44,690 nt of DNA from an uncultured Phycisphaerales bacterium (GCA_949373145.1 CASICI010000005.1:1-44690), one strand, 5' to 3'. Shown: positions 9,781 through 19,031, numbered from the stretch's first letter. Translations and numbers: made by a program. Notes: generated by a model not told the origin, from the letters alone.

Positions 9781-10790
9781 GCGGTCACAACGCCTTTCCG
9801 AGGAGGGGCTCCGTCGTCGCCAGTGGAGCTCCTCATCAGCCTAGCAGTCGAACCCCCGTTGATCGATCCTGATTTCAATTGAAGATGCCATGAGCGGTCG
9901 TTACGACTATCCTCGGGGCATTCCATGCCGAACGAGGACCGTCCATTGGAGCGTGCCATCACCGACCCCAGCCTGAACATCGTGCTCTGCACCCCGCTGA
10001 TTCCCAACAACACCGGAAACATCGGACGAACATGCCTGGCGATCGGTGCGCGTCTGCACCTCATCCACCCACTCGGTTTTCAGATCGATGACAAACATCT
10101 GAAGCGGGCAGGCATGGATTACTGGCAGCACATCGACCTCGTCGAGCATCCCAGCTGGGAGGCCTACCTCGAAACATGTGCTCCGAAGAGACTCTGGCTC
10201 TTCACGACCAAGACCGAACGCAGTTTCCGCGAGCCGACCTGGCGGCGAGGCGATCATCTGTTGTTCGGACCGGAGGACCGAGGTGTCTCGGAGACCATTC
10301 ATGACCAACTGGAGACTCGATACGGAACGGAGTGCCGGGTTCGAATTCCCATGGTGGACGATCCAGCCGCGAGAAGCCTGAATCTGTCGACTTCGGTCGC
10401 GATCGCGTCCTACGAAGCGCTCAGATCGATCCAAGGTGGATTCTGATCACAAGACCGTCACGCAATTCCACCCGGTCTCTGAATGAGTTGGTACAAACCA
10501 AGGCGGTTTCGACGTATTCTGTGCTTCTCACGGACGCGCGCAGCAAGACAGCCTCAGTGCGCCATCGTCATCTTCCGGAACAGGCGTCATGGTGCTGGAT
10601 TCCATCTTCGTCCGAAACCACTCGGACGCCCAACACGTTTTCGAAATCAGGACCCTCATGAAGACCGCACAGAACACCGAGCACACCTCCACGATGAGTG
10701 AATTCATCAAGGCATGCAAGCGTTTCCGGCAGGAATTCGGGTTCTCCACCGGCCTCGTGCCTCATCGCTCAAAAGCCATCCTCATCCAGG
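9761..10790. repeat. Left copy of the direct repeat flanking the PKS island
   Basis: This segment and 20335-21190 are diverged direct copies. Matching blocks keep constant offsets: 10574 bases for 9761-9800, 10560 for 9841-9905, and 10250 for about 10260-10700. The final block (10691-10765) matches from 21113. Conserved stretches include GTCGCGATCGCGTCC at the trmL 3' end and GGTCTCTGAATGAGTTGG after its stop. By eye, identity is about 75-90% within blocks. This copy holds the 5' end of the transglutaminase gene, complete trmL, and a pilin gene that lost its membrane-helix segment. Confidence 0.85.
9925..10446 (+). CDS. trmL: tRNA (cytidine/uridine-34 2'-O)-methyltransferase
   Basis: This SPOUT-family methyltransferase of 173 residues is the usual length for TrmL, which methylates the wobble-base ribose of certain leucine tRNAs using S-adenosylmethionine. 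All three family motifs are visible: IPNNTGNIGRTCLAIGARLH near residue 30, HLLFGPEDRGVS near 112-123, and IPMVDDPAARSLNLSTSVAI with YEALR near 142-165. These form the knotted cofactor site. The gene is complete and is the left, functional copy of a duplicated locus; a truncated relative is at 20475-20696. It is divergent from the transglutaminase-like gene, with about 145 bases between starts. Confidence 0.92.
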   Translation: MPNEDRPLERAITDPSLNIVLCTPLIPNNTGNIGRTCLAIGARLHLIHPLGFQIDDKHLKRAGMDYWQHIDLVEHPSWEAYLETCAPKRLWLFTTKTERSFREPTWRRGDHLLFGPEDRGVSETIHDQLETRYGTECRVRIPMVDDPAARSLNLSTSVAIASYEALRSIQGGF

Positions 10791-10822
10791 TCCGCCCATG
10801 CTTCGCCTCCTTCGTGCACTGA
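10658..10822 (+). pseudogene. Remnant of pseudopilin gene, helix deleted
   Basis: The frame starts MKTAQNTEHTSTMSEFIKAC and continues KRFRQEFGFSTGLVP, which matches MNTAPNTEHPSTM and NEFVKACEAFQQEFGFYPGL of the intact pilin at 20909. Exactly 171 bases (57 codons) containing the prepilin cleavage site and membrane helix are missing. The deletion endpoints in the intact copy are two ACGATGAA octamers at 20942-20949 and 21113-21120, matched by a single ACGATGAG here at 10691. Similarity ends about 10765-10790, just before the island's first gene. It cannot act as a pilin. Confidence 0.82.
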
Positions 10823-11849
10823 AGCGGTGGCTTGCGCCCAGACGTACCCCGTCCGCGACTCCGCGTATTGGCGTGACGTTCATCTACGCTCCAAGGGAAA
10901 AATCAGACAAGGCTTTCCGCCTAGCTACATCCCCAACAATCTTCTCCGGTCCCTGAACGACAAGGGAGCGATACGCTTGCGGCACCATGCGTTGGAACCG
11001 TCTGGTCAACCCTACGAAGCGTGCGACGCGGAAGGAATTCCCACGGCGGCAGTCTGGGTTTTCGCGCTTCTGAACGACTCGTCAGTCCCGATCTGCCACG
11101 ACACCTTCCTCGAAGCCATCCGAGCCCGCGCCCGACGTGAAGGGATTCGTGTGATCAATCTCACCTCCCATTCGGGAACCCTTCCGGATGATTTTGCCCC
11201 CAGACGCGCAGAGAGTCTGCCGGCCCTCGCCAAGCTGAAGGCCAATGGCGCGACGACCAACGATGACTCGAATTCTTTTTCACTTCTGAAGACACCGTCC
11301 GAACTCACCGCATGGACCGAGCGGGTCGATCCAGCGCGTCAGGCGGAATACGAGATTCAACCCTTTCTCGAACACCACCGCAACGCTGAACTCGCGCCAT
11401 TTCGTTGTGTGGAACGTTGGATCTGCATCGCTGGCGACCTGACCGTGGGCATGCGTTTTTCACCAGACCTGATCATCAAACAAATGAACTCCCTGACCTA
11501 CTACATCCGGGACCCCCGTCGATTGGAGCATGAGTACAGCTTCATCTACAAGGTCAGCCGGCACCCCCGGCGATTGCATCAGAAGGGGTCGGAGCACCTC
11601 AGTTTCGGCTACTCGGGGACATCCCAGTTCTGGGATCGACGATACGACCTCCATCAAAGGCTCGCTGAGGCCACGGGATTCGAAATCGGAAGCATGGACG
11701 TCTTCGAGGACGCACGCGGCGAGCTCCATCTCATCGACTACAACGAGTGGACGTTCGAATCGGCGCGAAATGATCTTTTCTCGCTCTGGGAAGTCGCTCT
11801 TCTCGAGGCCATCCGGACCAATTCCGAGAAGCACGACGAACAATCGTGA
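10798..11849 (+). CDS. ATP-grasp-like protein of the PKS island, early frameshift
   Basis: The likely start is ATG 10798 (MLRLLRALKRWLAPRRTPSA, then IGVTFIYAPREKSDK). The frame must shift near 10905-10925 to reach FPPSYIPNNLLRSLNDKG and the rest of the protein. The C-terminal half reads FRCVERWICIAGDLTVGMRF, then GFEIGSMDVFEDARGELHLIDYNEW. This acidic, Asn-ending strand pair resembles the metal/ATP-binding end of ATP-grasp enzymes, which ligate a carboxylate to an amine or thiol through an acyl-phosphate. No exact family is recognised. The gene precedes the thioesterase by 34 bases in the same direction. A role in activating or conjugating the PKS product is inferred from position only. The frameshift may be a sequence error or inactivation. 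Confidence 0.55.
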
Positions 11850-11883
11850 GACAAGAACAACCATGACAAGGGAGTCCAGAAAA

Positions 11884-12624
11884 ATGACAAACCGATACCT
11901 CGTCCCTCTCTCGGAAAAAGGCGACGGTCCTCCGATGTTCATCGTGCCTTCCGCGGGTGCCACCTTCTTCTCATTCGTCACCCTGGCCCGGACGCTCAGT
12001 GCGCCCGGTCCCATCTATTCGTACAGCCTGACGGAGCTTGAAGTCTCTGATTCCAAGCATCTCACCCTCGAAGACATCGCAGAGGTGCTGCTTGAGGAAC
12101 TTCGCGCCGTACACCCCCACGGCCCCTATTACCTCGGAGGTCATTGTTGGGGAGGCGTGGTCGCTCTGCATATGGCCTCATGTCTCGAGGCAGCAGGCGA
12201 AGACGTCAAAGGCGTCTTCCTCATGGAATCATTTGTTCCCGTTGCGGTCGTCGGCCACACAGCAGCCAGTGTCTCTGCGGGTGCGACGTTCAAGGGCCTC
12301 ATGGACGACATACAGGAACAGACCCTCCGCGACGCGCGCACCAAGCTCGCACGGATGCCAAAGAAGCATGCGGATCGCCTCCTGGAACTGACGGCCAACC
12401 AGATCGAGACCGGAAACGTCTATGACCCAGCGACCCTCGAAACCTCCCTGCGGCTCTTTCGGACCGACACGCACGATGATGTCGCCTTCCGAGGGTGGGA
12501 CTCCCTTTGCTCCGGAAGTTTCTCTGTTCAATCCGTGCCGGGTGACACCAACTCCATGCTCGAGAAGCCCCACGTCGACACGCTGTGCCGCGAACTCGAA
12601 GCCTTCATCAAGGCCTGCGTCTAG
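11884..12624 (+). CDS. Type II thioesterase-like alpha/beta hydrolase with Cys nucleophile
   Basis: This 246-residue protein matches the size of stand-alone thioesterases of PKS and NRPS clusters, which hydrolyse acyl chains from carrier proteins. It opens with VPLSEKGDGPPMFIVPSAGA. The nucleophile elbow is GGHCWGGVVALHMA, with Cys88 in place of the usual Ser. The rest includes a lid region and a C-terminal segment with KPHVDTLCRELEAF, which may hold the catalytic His. ATG 11884 is chosen because GGGAG lies nine bases upstream; ATG 11863 would add seven residues. It ends eight bases from the opposing PKS gene. Cys at this position is known in some thioesterases and may favour acyl transfer or strained-ring formation over hydrolysis. 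Confidence 0.85.
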   Translation: MTNRYLVPLSEKGDGPPMFIVPSAGATFFSFVTLARTLSAPGPIYSYSLTELEVSDSKHLTLEDIAEVLLEELRAVHPHGPYYLGGHCWGGVVALHMASCLEAAGEDVKGVFLMESFVPVAVVGHTAASVSAGATFKGLMDDIQEQTLRDARTKLARMPKKHADRLLELTANQIETGNVYDPATLETSLRLFRTDTHDDVAFRGWDSLCSGSFSVQSVPGDTNSMLEKPHVDTLCRELEAFIKACV

Positions 12625-12634
12625 GCCTGCGTCT
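12611..12634. repeat. 12-bp tandem duplication at converging stop codons
   Basis: AGGCCTGCGTCT occurs twice in a row (12611-12622 and 12623-12634), followed by AG. The first CTAG supplies the thioesterase TAG (12622-12624). The second CTAG, read on the other strand, supplies the PKS TAG (12635-12633). A short slippage duplication separates the two genes. Confidence 0.8.
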
Positions 12635-15600
12635 AGGACACCTCGACGACTGAATCGTCTACGAGTTTTCCGAGAATCGTGATGGTCGGATGACTCAAGA
12701 GAACCGCGAGCGTGAGGTCCAGATTGAAGGTCTCATTGACCCGGACCTGAAGCATGATCGCATTGATCGAGTCTCCCCCCAGCTCTGCGAAGTCATCATC
12801 GACCCCGATCTGCGTCATGCCCAGAGTGTTCTCCCAGATCTGCTTGAGGAGTTCTTCCGTCGTCGTTTCAGGGTCTCGATACTCGGTGTCCACCAGTCTT
12901 CGCTGACCACCGCCCGCTTCATGACGCGCAATTCGCGCCTGATCGTCCAAGGCCTGCGCCGCAATCATGACCTGGCCCGGCGCTTCATCCGATGAGATCA
13001 ACCGGTCGAAGACTTCGAGCCCTTCTCGCATGCCGATCCCGGCGCCAAAGCGAGCGTTGAAACGTTCCTCCACGCGATCATCGTCATCCATGTTCTGCTC
13101 AATCGTGAAGACGACCTTCCCGATGTGCTCAGCCCGCGCGAGATATTCAAAGCCCTTGCCCATGCTCTCCAGAGGAAACTCCCGGACGGGGCTGGCGTGC
13201 AGCTCCCCCGACGAGAAACGAACCATCAGGGCCTCGAACATCTCCAGGAGTTCTTCCTTCCGAAAGAAACTGAACTGTCCGAGATCGATCCCGAAGAAGG
13301 AGAGATTGTTGCGGAAGGGGTAGAGCCCCATCTGGGTGTTCGCGTAGATATCCTTCTTCCCGATTTCAAGGAAGCGGCCGAAAGGTCTCAGGAGACTCAT
13401 GCTGGCCGGAATGAATTCGCCCGCCAGAGCATTCAGGACCACGTCCACGCCCTCGCCATCTGTCAGCGCGTTGATTTCGTCGACGAAATCCAGGCTTCGA
13501 GAGTCCATGACATGCTCTACGCCCAGGTTTCTGAGGTAGTCGCGTTTGAAATCCTGGCCCGCGGTGGCATAGATCTCGGCCCCGATCGCCTGCGCAAACT
13601 GGATCGCAGCCAGACCGATCCCACCCGCGCCCGCATGAATCAGGATGCGCTCGCCCGCCTGCAAGCGCGCAGCTTGGTTCAGCGCGTAGTCGACCGTCAG
13701 AAAGGTGATCGGAACGCCCGCACCATCCGTGTAGCCGAGGCACTCGGGGAGCAGAGTCGCCATGTATCCCTTGGTGACCACATTCGTGCAGAACGAGTGG
13801 TTGGAGAGGGCGATCACCGGATCGCCCACGACGAGGTGCTTCACCTCATCGCCCACTTCCAATACGGTCCCGGTACATTCCGAACCGCGTGTGTCCCGAC
13901 TGGGATCTCCCTCCGGAAGCTGCCCCAGGGCCGAGAGCACGTCCCGGAAGTTCAGCCCGGCCGCCTTGACCCTGATCCGAATTTCATCGGAAGCAAGTCC
14001 GGCTTGTGGCTGCGCCTCGATTCGGAACGACTCGAAATTCCCGGGCGTGTCCAGAACCATTCGATGATCGACATGACGATCGTATTCGACCTCCTCCTTC
14101 GCATCGGCTCTCTGGTGGGTGAGCGACTCGAAGTCCTTGGCGAGATAGCCTTCAACTTCGACCAGCAGATTTCCTTCGAGGTCGGTCATGAAGATGTCCA
14201 GGCTTTCATCGACCCCCGGCTCCCGCTGGTACCCGTACGACAGGGTGGTCGAGGTCAGCGTGCCATAGATCCGCAGACGCTCGCACGAGTAGGGCAGCAA
14301 GATCCCGGTGAAACGCTCGGTCAATGTGTGGATGCACCGGTCGAAGATGCCCGGATGCAGCCCATAGTCACTGACCTCTTCGCTCAACTCGGACAGCAGA
14401 GCCAGCTTGGCCGCCGCCCCGCGTTCCCTGTCCTCCAGCGCCCAGTCGCAGGTGAAGCGGGGACCGCATACCGGCGGATCGTAGGGAGCCAAGGCCCGAT
14501 CACGAACCGAAAGCAAGTCCTCTCGAACCGCGCCGTCAAGTACCGGCGTGTTTGGAATCGACTTGATACGGCCCGTCGATGCGGTCTGCCAGCCATCCGA
14601 CTCACTCTCAAGCTGGATGCGAAGCTCCACCTTGAAGTACTCCTCCTGTTGGAGGTAGAGGATCTCGTACTTCGTGACATCATTGACGGCAAATTTACGG
14701 ATGAATGCCAGATCCGAAATCTCAACCGCATCATGGGCTTGAAAGGCCTCCACGAAACCGGCTCGAAACATCTCAATCACCGTGGTGGCCGAAACCACCG
14801 GGCTTCCACCAATCAGGTGTTCCACCGTGATCCAATGCTCGCCTTGACGCAGCGCGCCCTGAAAAACGGCATCGCCCGTGGGCAGGTATCGATACGTCTC
14901 CAAAAGGCAGTGTTCCGCCGTGTGAGTCTCTTCTTCCAGATCCTCCATCGTGACATTCCGGAAGAGAGACGCCTGATTGACGTCGCCGGTCTTGTAGTCC
15001 CACGCCATCCCAGCGTCGCGCCAGGCTCCCCAACCCATCGCGCAACTCAGACCCTGATGTCGTTGCCCACGACGAATCGCCAGTCGATCCAGCACTGCAT
15101 TGGCCGAGGAATAATCCACCTGTCCCGCAGAAGGCCGCAGCGAAGCCTGCGACGAGAAGTGAACGAAGATGTCAAGAGGCCGATCGGCAAAGAGGTTCTC
15201 CAGCACGTAGGCGCTTTGCACCTTGGCCATGAAAACCGACTCCGCGCTCTCGTAGGTCTTCTGAAGCGAGGGTCCATCATCGAGGATTCCCGCGGTGTGC
15301 ACGACGCCATGAATCGGTCCCAACGCACCTTCACCCTGGGCGATCACACGAGCCATGTCCTCAGAAGACGAAACGTCTGCCTGGATGATCTCGATTTCCG
15401 CCCCTGCTTCCACCATGGGTTGCAGGGTGCGCATGGCCCGACCGAGTTTCGAATCCTCCTCGAGATAGCGTCCCCATTCCTCCTTGGGCGGCGCCTCCCA
15501 GCGCGACGTCAAGACGAGCCGAGCATTCACCGATCGATACAGATTCTCGGCCACCTTGAGCCCAAGCCCGCCGACACCGCCCGTGATCAGGACCGTTCCG

Positions 15601-18600
15601 CCGTACCGCAAACGGGAGCGACTGCGCGGGACCTCGGGGAGAGTGAAGAGGTGCTCGGAGAAACGACCCTTTGGGCGAAGCGCGGTGATCGCACCTTCGC
15701 TGTCGGCCTGCGCCTCTCTCCAGATGTGATCGAGACTCGTCTCATCCCCGGACTTGTAGACCTTCCCGGGAATGTCCACGCAGCGCATGGACAGCCCGGA
15801 GACTTCCTGGGTACTCACGCGAACCGGGCCGAGCAGAAGACCTTTCTCAGGATACAGCGCATCCTCCAGAGGATCGACCTGAGAGAGTCCGTCCGCGTAG
15901 ACCTGAACGTCCATCCGATCAATCAGCTGCGTCTCGCGCGCGGCTTGAATCAATCCAAGCAGAGAGTGAAAGCCCCGCTCACGACCGAGCTGATACGCCT
16001 CGGTCTCCGTCTCGGGGCGATCATCCCCATCCACATTCCAGAAGTGAAGGACCCGAAGTCGTCCGTCGCCCTCTCCGAGGTCCACCTTGGAGAGAACCGA
16101 GACCAGATCATCCTTTGACAGCGGCGCAATCTCATGGACGTCGGAGCCCAGATCCTGATACGTCTCGCCGGGCCGCACCACGGTCACACTCTGATCGGTC
16201 TGCCGGATTCGCTCGACGATCTCATCGGAGAAGCCCTGGTCATCCGCGAAGACAAGCCACGCCCTCTCAGAAACAGCGATGGACGCATCCTCCAGATCCT
16301 CCAGATCCTCCAGATCATCCTTCGCCCAACCCGCTTCATACAGGCTCAGCGGGTAGGCATGCGCCGAGGCTTCCTCCGCCTGGCTCGTATCCTCCCAGTG
16401 ATGAATCTGCTGGAAAGGATAGGTCGGCATGTCGAGAAGCCGACCGGCTCGGCCCGAGTTCCGATCGGGCCACGCCACCTCGCCTCCGGCCGCCCAGACG
16501 TGACCCAGGGTTTCCAGTGCGTTTCGATGAGCATTCGCCGCCAGATCCTCTTTCGGACGGTACAGCGACGAGAAATTGTCACGGGAGCTGTCATTCTGAT
16601 TGACGAAACCACCGAGCGCCCGACCCGGCCCCACCTCGAGGAAGATCGGGTTCTCGTCGGTCAGGAAAAGGGACAAGGCGTCACAGAACAGCACCGGCTT
16701 CCGGCGCTGTTCGATCCAGTACTCGGGATCCGTGGCCTGCTGATCGGTGAAGGGTTTTCCGGTCACCCCCGATATCACGAGTTGGCTTGGCGGCGAACAC
16801 TCGAACCCCTCGAGCTGTCGCCTGAACTCATCCACCGTCGGATCGAGCATTCTCGAGTGAAACGCGTGCGAGGTGGCCAGTTCCCGACTGCTCACCTTTC
16901 GAGTCTTCAGGAAGGCCGCGAACTTCTCGATTTCGTCACTGGGTCCAGCCACCACATTTCGCTTGTTGCTGTTCATCGCCGCGAGATCAAGTTCGTCCGG
17001 GAGAACGTTCTTCAGTTCATCGAGCGGCATGGAGACCGCCAGCATCGATCCGGGCTCGCACATCTGCATCAGACGGCTTCGAATCGCGACCAACTTGAGG
17101 CCATCATCCAGCGAGTAGATCCCGCCCAGGCAGGCGGCGACGAGCTCACCCAACGAGTGGCCGAGCATCGCCGTCGGTCTGAGACCCCACGCTTCAAACT
17201 GCTTCGCCAGTGCATACTCGACCACGAAAAGTGCGGGCTGAGCCACCGCAGTCTGCGCAAGCTGCGCCTCGGCATCCTCCAGCGAGGAACCATCGCGGCG
17301 GTAGACGCAATCTCGCAGATCCAGGCCGAGTTCACGAACGAGGAAGTCCGAGCAATAATCAAAAATCTCCCGGTAGACCTTCTCGTTCTCGTAGAGCCCC
17401 TGCCCCATCCCCACGGACTGAGACCCCTGTCCCGGGAACATGAACACGACGGGACGACCTGATGTCACGTGGGTGCCGGTGGGCTTCTGGGTACGGAGCT
17501 GATCCACACAGCCTTCCAGCGTGCCTGAATCCACGGTGCACTGGGTCCGGAATGGCATCGCTTGCCGACCGACCTGCAGGGTGTACGCGAGATCCGAGAC
17601 CGCCGTCTCAGGATGGCCCTCACAATACGCCGCGAGATCACTGAGGCGCCGCGTCAGGGCCGCCTCGGTCTTGGCGGACACCACGAGCAGATCCTGACTG
17701 CCGGTCACGGCAGTCGCCTCCTCCGAGTCACCCACGTATTCTTCCAGCACGACATGCGCATTGGCACCACCCATGCCGAATGCGGAGACAGCAGCCCTCT
17801 TCGGTCGACCGTTGCGCTTCCAGTCCACTGCCTTGGTCGGCACATAGAAAGGCGACTGCGCCCAATCGATTTCCGGATTCGGGTTCGAAAAGTTCGCCAT
17901 GGGCGGGATGACATTCCGGGTCATGGCCAGGCAGGCCTTGATCACACCCACCACGCCGGAGGCGGGCCCCAGATGCCCGACATTGCCCTTCACCGAGCCG
18001 ATCGCACAGGAGGCGTTCCTCGTTTCCGAAGACTCGGAGTAGACCTCTTGCATGGAACGAATCTCAATGGGGTCCCCAAGCAGGGTCCCCGTACCATGAC
18101 ACTCCACGAATCCAATGGTGGAGGGATCGATTTCCGCCTCGCCCAACGCTTCCCGAATCGCCCGGGTCTGCCCAGTCTGCGTCGGCGCGATGAAGCTCAG
18201 CTTGTCTTCCGGATCGCCATCATTGCAAAAGCCGGTCCCGCGGATGACTCCATGAATGGGGTGCCCATCACGGATCGCATCATCGAGAAGCTTGAGAACC
18301 AGAACGCCCGCACCATCCCCGAAGATGGTTCCGTCGGCGTCCGCATCGAACGGACGAATGACACCCGTCGTGGAGATCATTCCCTCCACGCCCTTCTTGT
18401 AGGCGGGCGAGCTTGGAAGCTCGACTCGTGCCCCTCCCGCGAGAGCGGTCGTACATTTACCCTGCCTCAGGCTTTGCGCAGCCAGATTCACCGCCATGAG
18501 TGACGACGAACAGGTCGCCAGCGCCGTCAGGCTCGGCCCCTTCAAGTCGAGAGCGTGCGAAACCCGCAAGGCGAAGTAATCAATCAGCGTACCCAGTCTC

Positions 18601-19031
18601 TTCGGGACGCGGATCGCCGGATCTTCGTCCTTGGTGGACTTGAGGTGGGCGGCAAAATAGTGGCTCTCGACACTCGCAAAGACACCTGTGGTGCCATGGA
18701 CATCGCCCGGCACCACGCCGGAGTGCTCCATGGCCTCCCAGACACACTCCAGGAAGATTCGATGGGTCGGGTCCATCAGCCTGGCCTGAATATCCGAAAT
18801 TCCGAAGAAACTCGCGTCGAAGCTTTTGCAATCATCCAGCAGAGGCTTGGCCGGGACGTGGTCCGGATCATTGATATTGCGTCCCGAAAGCCCGGCACGT
18901 TCCTGAGCTCCCTTGTCGGGGCGCGTCAGGCAGTCTCGTCCGCTCGTCACAGTGTCCCAGAATTCGTCGAGACTCGTTGCACCCGGAACCCGTAACGCCA
19001 TGCCCACAATCGCAATGTCTTTCGTACTCAA
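12633..19031 (-). CDS. Reducing type I polyketide synthase, KS-AT-KR-DH-ER-ACP
   Basis: This 2132-residue megasynthase would build a reduced acyl or polyketide chain. Start TTG 19031 is chosen for AGGG seven bases upstream and because DIAIVGMALRVPG must begin the KS. Domains: KS 1-430 with C174 (ATCSSSL), H312 (ECHGTGT) and H353 (GNVGHLG). AT about 530-830 with S626 (GHSLGE) and HAFH ending at H725, typical of malonyl-CoA selection. KR with its structural half from about 900, NADPH loop TGGVGGLG near 1150, LDD near 1252 (B-type) and Y1307. DH about 1400-1600 with EHLIGG and HPGIFDRCIH. ER about 1660-1980 with HAGAGGIGLAAIQFA near 1798. ACP with S2088 (LGGDSINA). KR before DH and ER differs from the usual DH-ER-KR order. 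The DH lacks the normal Pro after its HxxxG motif. It follows the ACP-TE gene by 91 bases, probably as one operon. Confidence 0.93.
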   Translation of the reverse strand: MSTKDIAIVGMALRVPGATSLDEFWDTVTSGRDCLTRPDKGAQERAGLSGRNINDPDHVPAKPLLDDCKSFDASFFGISDIQARLMDPTHRIFLECVWEAMEHSGVVPGDVHGTTGVFASVESHYFAAHLKSTKDEDPAIRVPKRLGTLIDYFALRVSHALDLKGPSLTALATCSSSLMAVNLAAQSLRQGKCTTALAGGARVELPSSPAYKKGVEGMISTTGVIRPFDADADGTIFGDGAGVLVLKLLDDAIRDGHPIHGVIRGTGFCNDGDPEDKLSFIAPTQTGQTRAIREALGEAEIDPSTIGFVECHGTGTLLGDPIEIRSMQEVYSESSETRNASCAIGSVKGNVGHLGPASGVVGVIKACLAMTRNVIPPMANFSNPNPEIDWAQSPFYVPTKAVDWKRNGRPKRAAVSAFGMGGANAHVVLEEYVGDSEEATAVTGSQDLLVVSAKTEAALTRRLSDLAAYCEGHPETAVSDLAYTLQVGRQAMPFRTQCTVDSGTLEGCVDQLRTQKPTGTHVTSGRPVVFMFPGQGSQSVGMGQGLYENEKVYREIFDYCSDFLVRELGLDLRDCVYRRDGSSLEDAEAQLAQTAVAQPALFVVEYALAKQFEAWGLRPTAMLGHSLGELVAACLGGIYSLDDGLKLVAIRSRLMQMCEPGSMLAVSMPLDELKNVLPDELDLAAMNSNKRNVVAGPSDEIEKFAAFLKTRKVSSRELATSHAFHSRMLDPTVDEFRRQLEGFECSPPSQLVISGVTGKPFTDQQATDPEYWIEQRRKPVLFCDALSLFLTDENPIFLEVGPGRALGGFVNQNDSSRDNFSSLYRPKEDLAANAHRNALETLGHVWAAGGEVAWPDRNSGRAGRLLDMPTYPFQQIHHWEDTSQAEEASAHAYPLSLYEAGWAKDDLEDLEDLEDASIAVSERAWLVFADDQGFSDEIVERIRQTDQSVTVVRPGETYQDLGSDVHEIAPLSKDDLVSVLSKVDLGEGDGRLRVLHFWNVDGDDRPETETEAYQLGRERGFHSLLGLIQAARETQLIDRMDVQVYADGLSQVDPLEDALYPEKGLLLGPVRVSTQEVSGLSMRCVDIPGKVYKSGDETSLDHIWREAQADSEGAITALRPKGRFSEHLFTLPEVPRSRSRLRYGGTVLITGGVGGLGLKVAENLYRSVNARLVLTSRWEAPPKEEWGRYLEEDSKLGRAMRTLQPMVEAGAEIEIIQADVSSSEDMARVIAQGEGALGPIHGVVHTAGILDDGPSLQKTYESAESVFMAKVQSAYVLENLFADRPLDIFVHFSSQASLRPSAGQVDYSSANAVLDRLAIRRGQRHQGLSCAMGWGAWRDAGMAWDYKTGDVNQASLFRNVTMEDLEEETHTAEHCLLETYRYLPTGDAVFQGALRQGEHWITVEHLIGGSPVVSATTVIEMFRAGFVEAFQAHDAVEISDLAFIRKFAVNDVTKYEILYLQQEEYFKVELRIQLESESDGWQTASTGRIKSIPNTPVLDGAVREDLLSVRDRALAPYDPPVCGPRFTCDWALEDRERGAAAKLALLSELSEEVSDYGLHPGIFDRCIHTLTERFTGILLPYSCERLRIYGTLTSTTLSYGYQREPGVDESLDIFMTDLEGNLLVEVEGYLAKDFESLTHQRADAKEEVEYDRHVDHRMVLDTPGNFESFRIEAQPQAGLASDEIRIRVKAAGLNFRDVLSALGQLPEGDPSRDTRGSECTGTVLEVGDEVKHLVVGDPVIALSNHSFCTNVVTKGYMATLLPECLGYTDGAGVPITFLTVDYALNQAARLQAGERILIHAGAGGIGLAAIQFAQAIGAEIYATAGQDFKRDYLRNLGVEHVMDSRSLDFVDEINALTDGEGVDVVLNALAGEFIPASMSLLRPFGRFLEIGKKDIYANTQMGLYPFRNNLSFFGIDLGQFSFFRKEELLEMFEALMVRFSSGELHASPVREFPLESMGKGFEYLARAEHIGKVVFTIEQNMDDDDRVEERFNARFGAGIGMREGLEVFDRLISSDEAPGQVMIAAQALDDQARIARHEAGGGQRRLVDTEYRDPETTTEELLKQIWENTLGMTQIGVDDDFAELGGDSINAIMLQVRVNETFNLDLTLAVLLSHPTITILGKLVDDSVVEVS
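16287..16313. repeat. Three 9-bp tandem repeats in the PKS linker
   Basis: ATCCTCCAG is repeated three times. On the coding (minus) strand this encodes DLEDLEDLED in the linker between AT and the structural half of the KR. Such acidic linker repeats vary easily in number and are unlikely to be catalytic. Confidence 0.8.

Noticed and set aside
13125-16118. 997-codon open frame on the plus strand inside the PKS
   Set aside because: It is antisense to clearly conserved DH, ER and KR sequence, is Arg/His-rich, and has no recognisable domain. It is a shadow of high-GC codon usage.
16287-16313. Short tandem repeats considered as a CRISPR-like array
   Set aside because: Nine-base units without spacers inside a coding linker. 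No array of repeats and unique spacers exists anywhere in the window.
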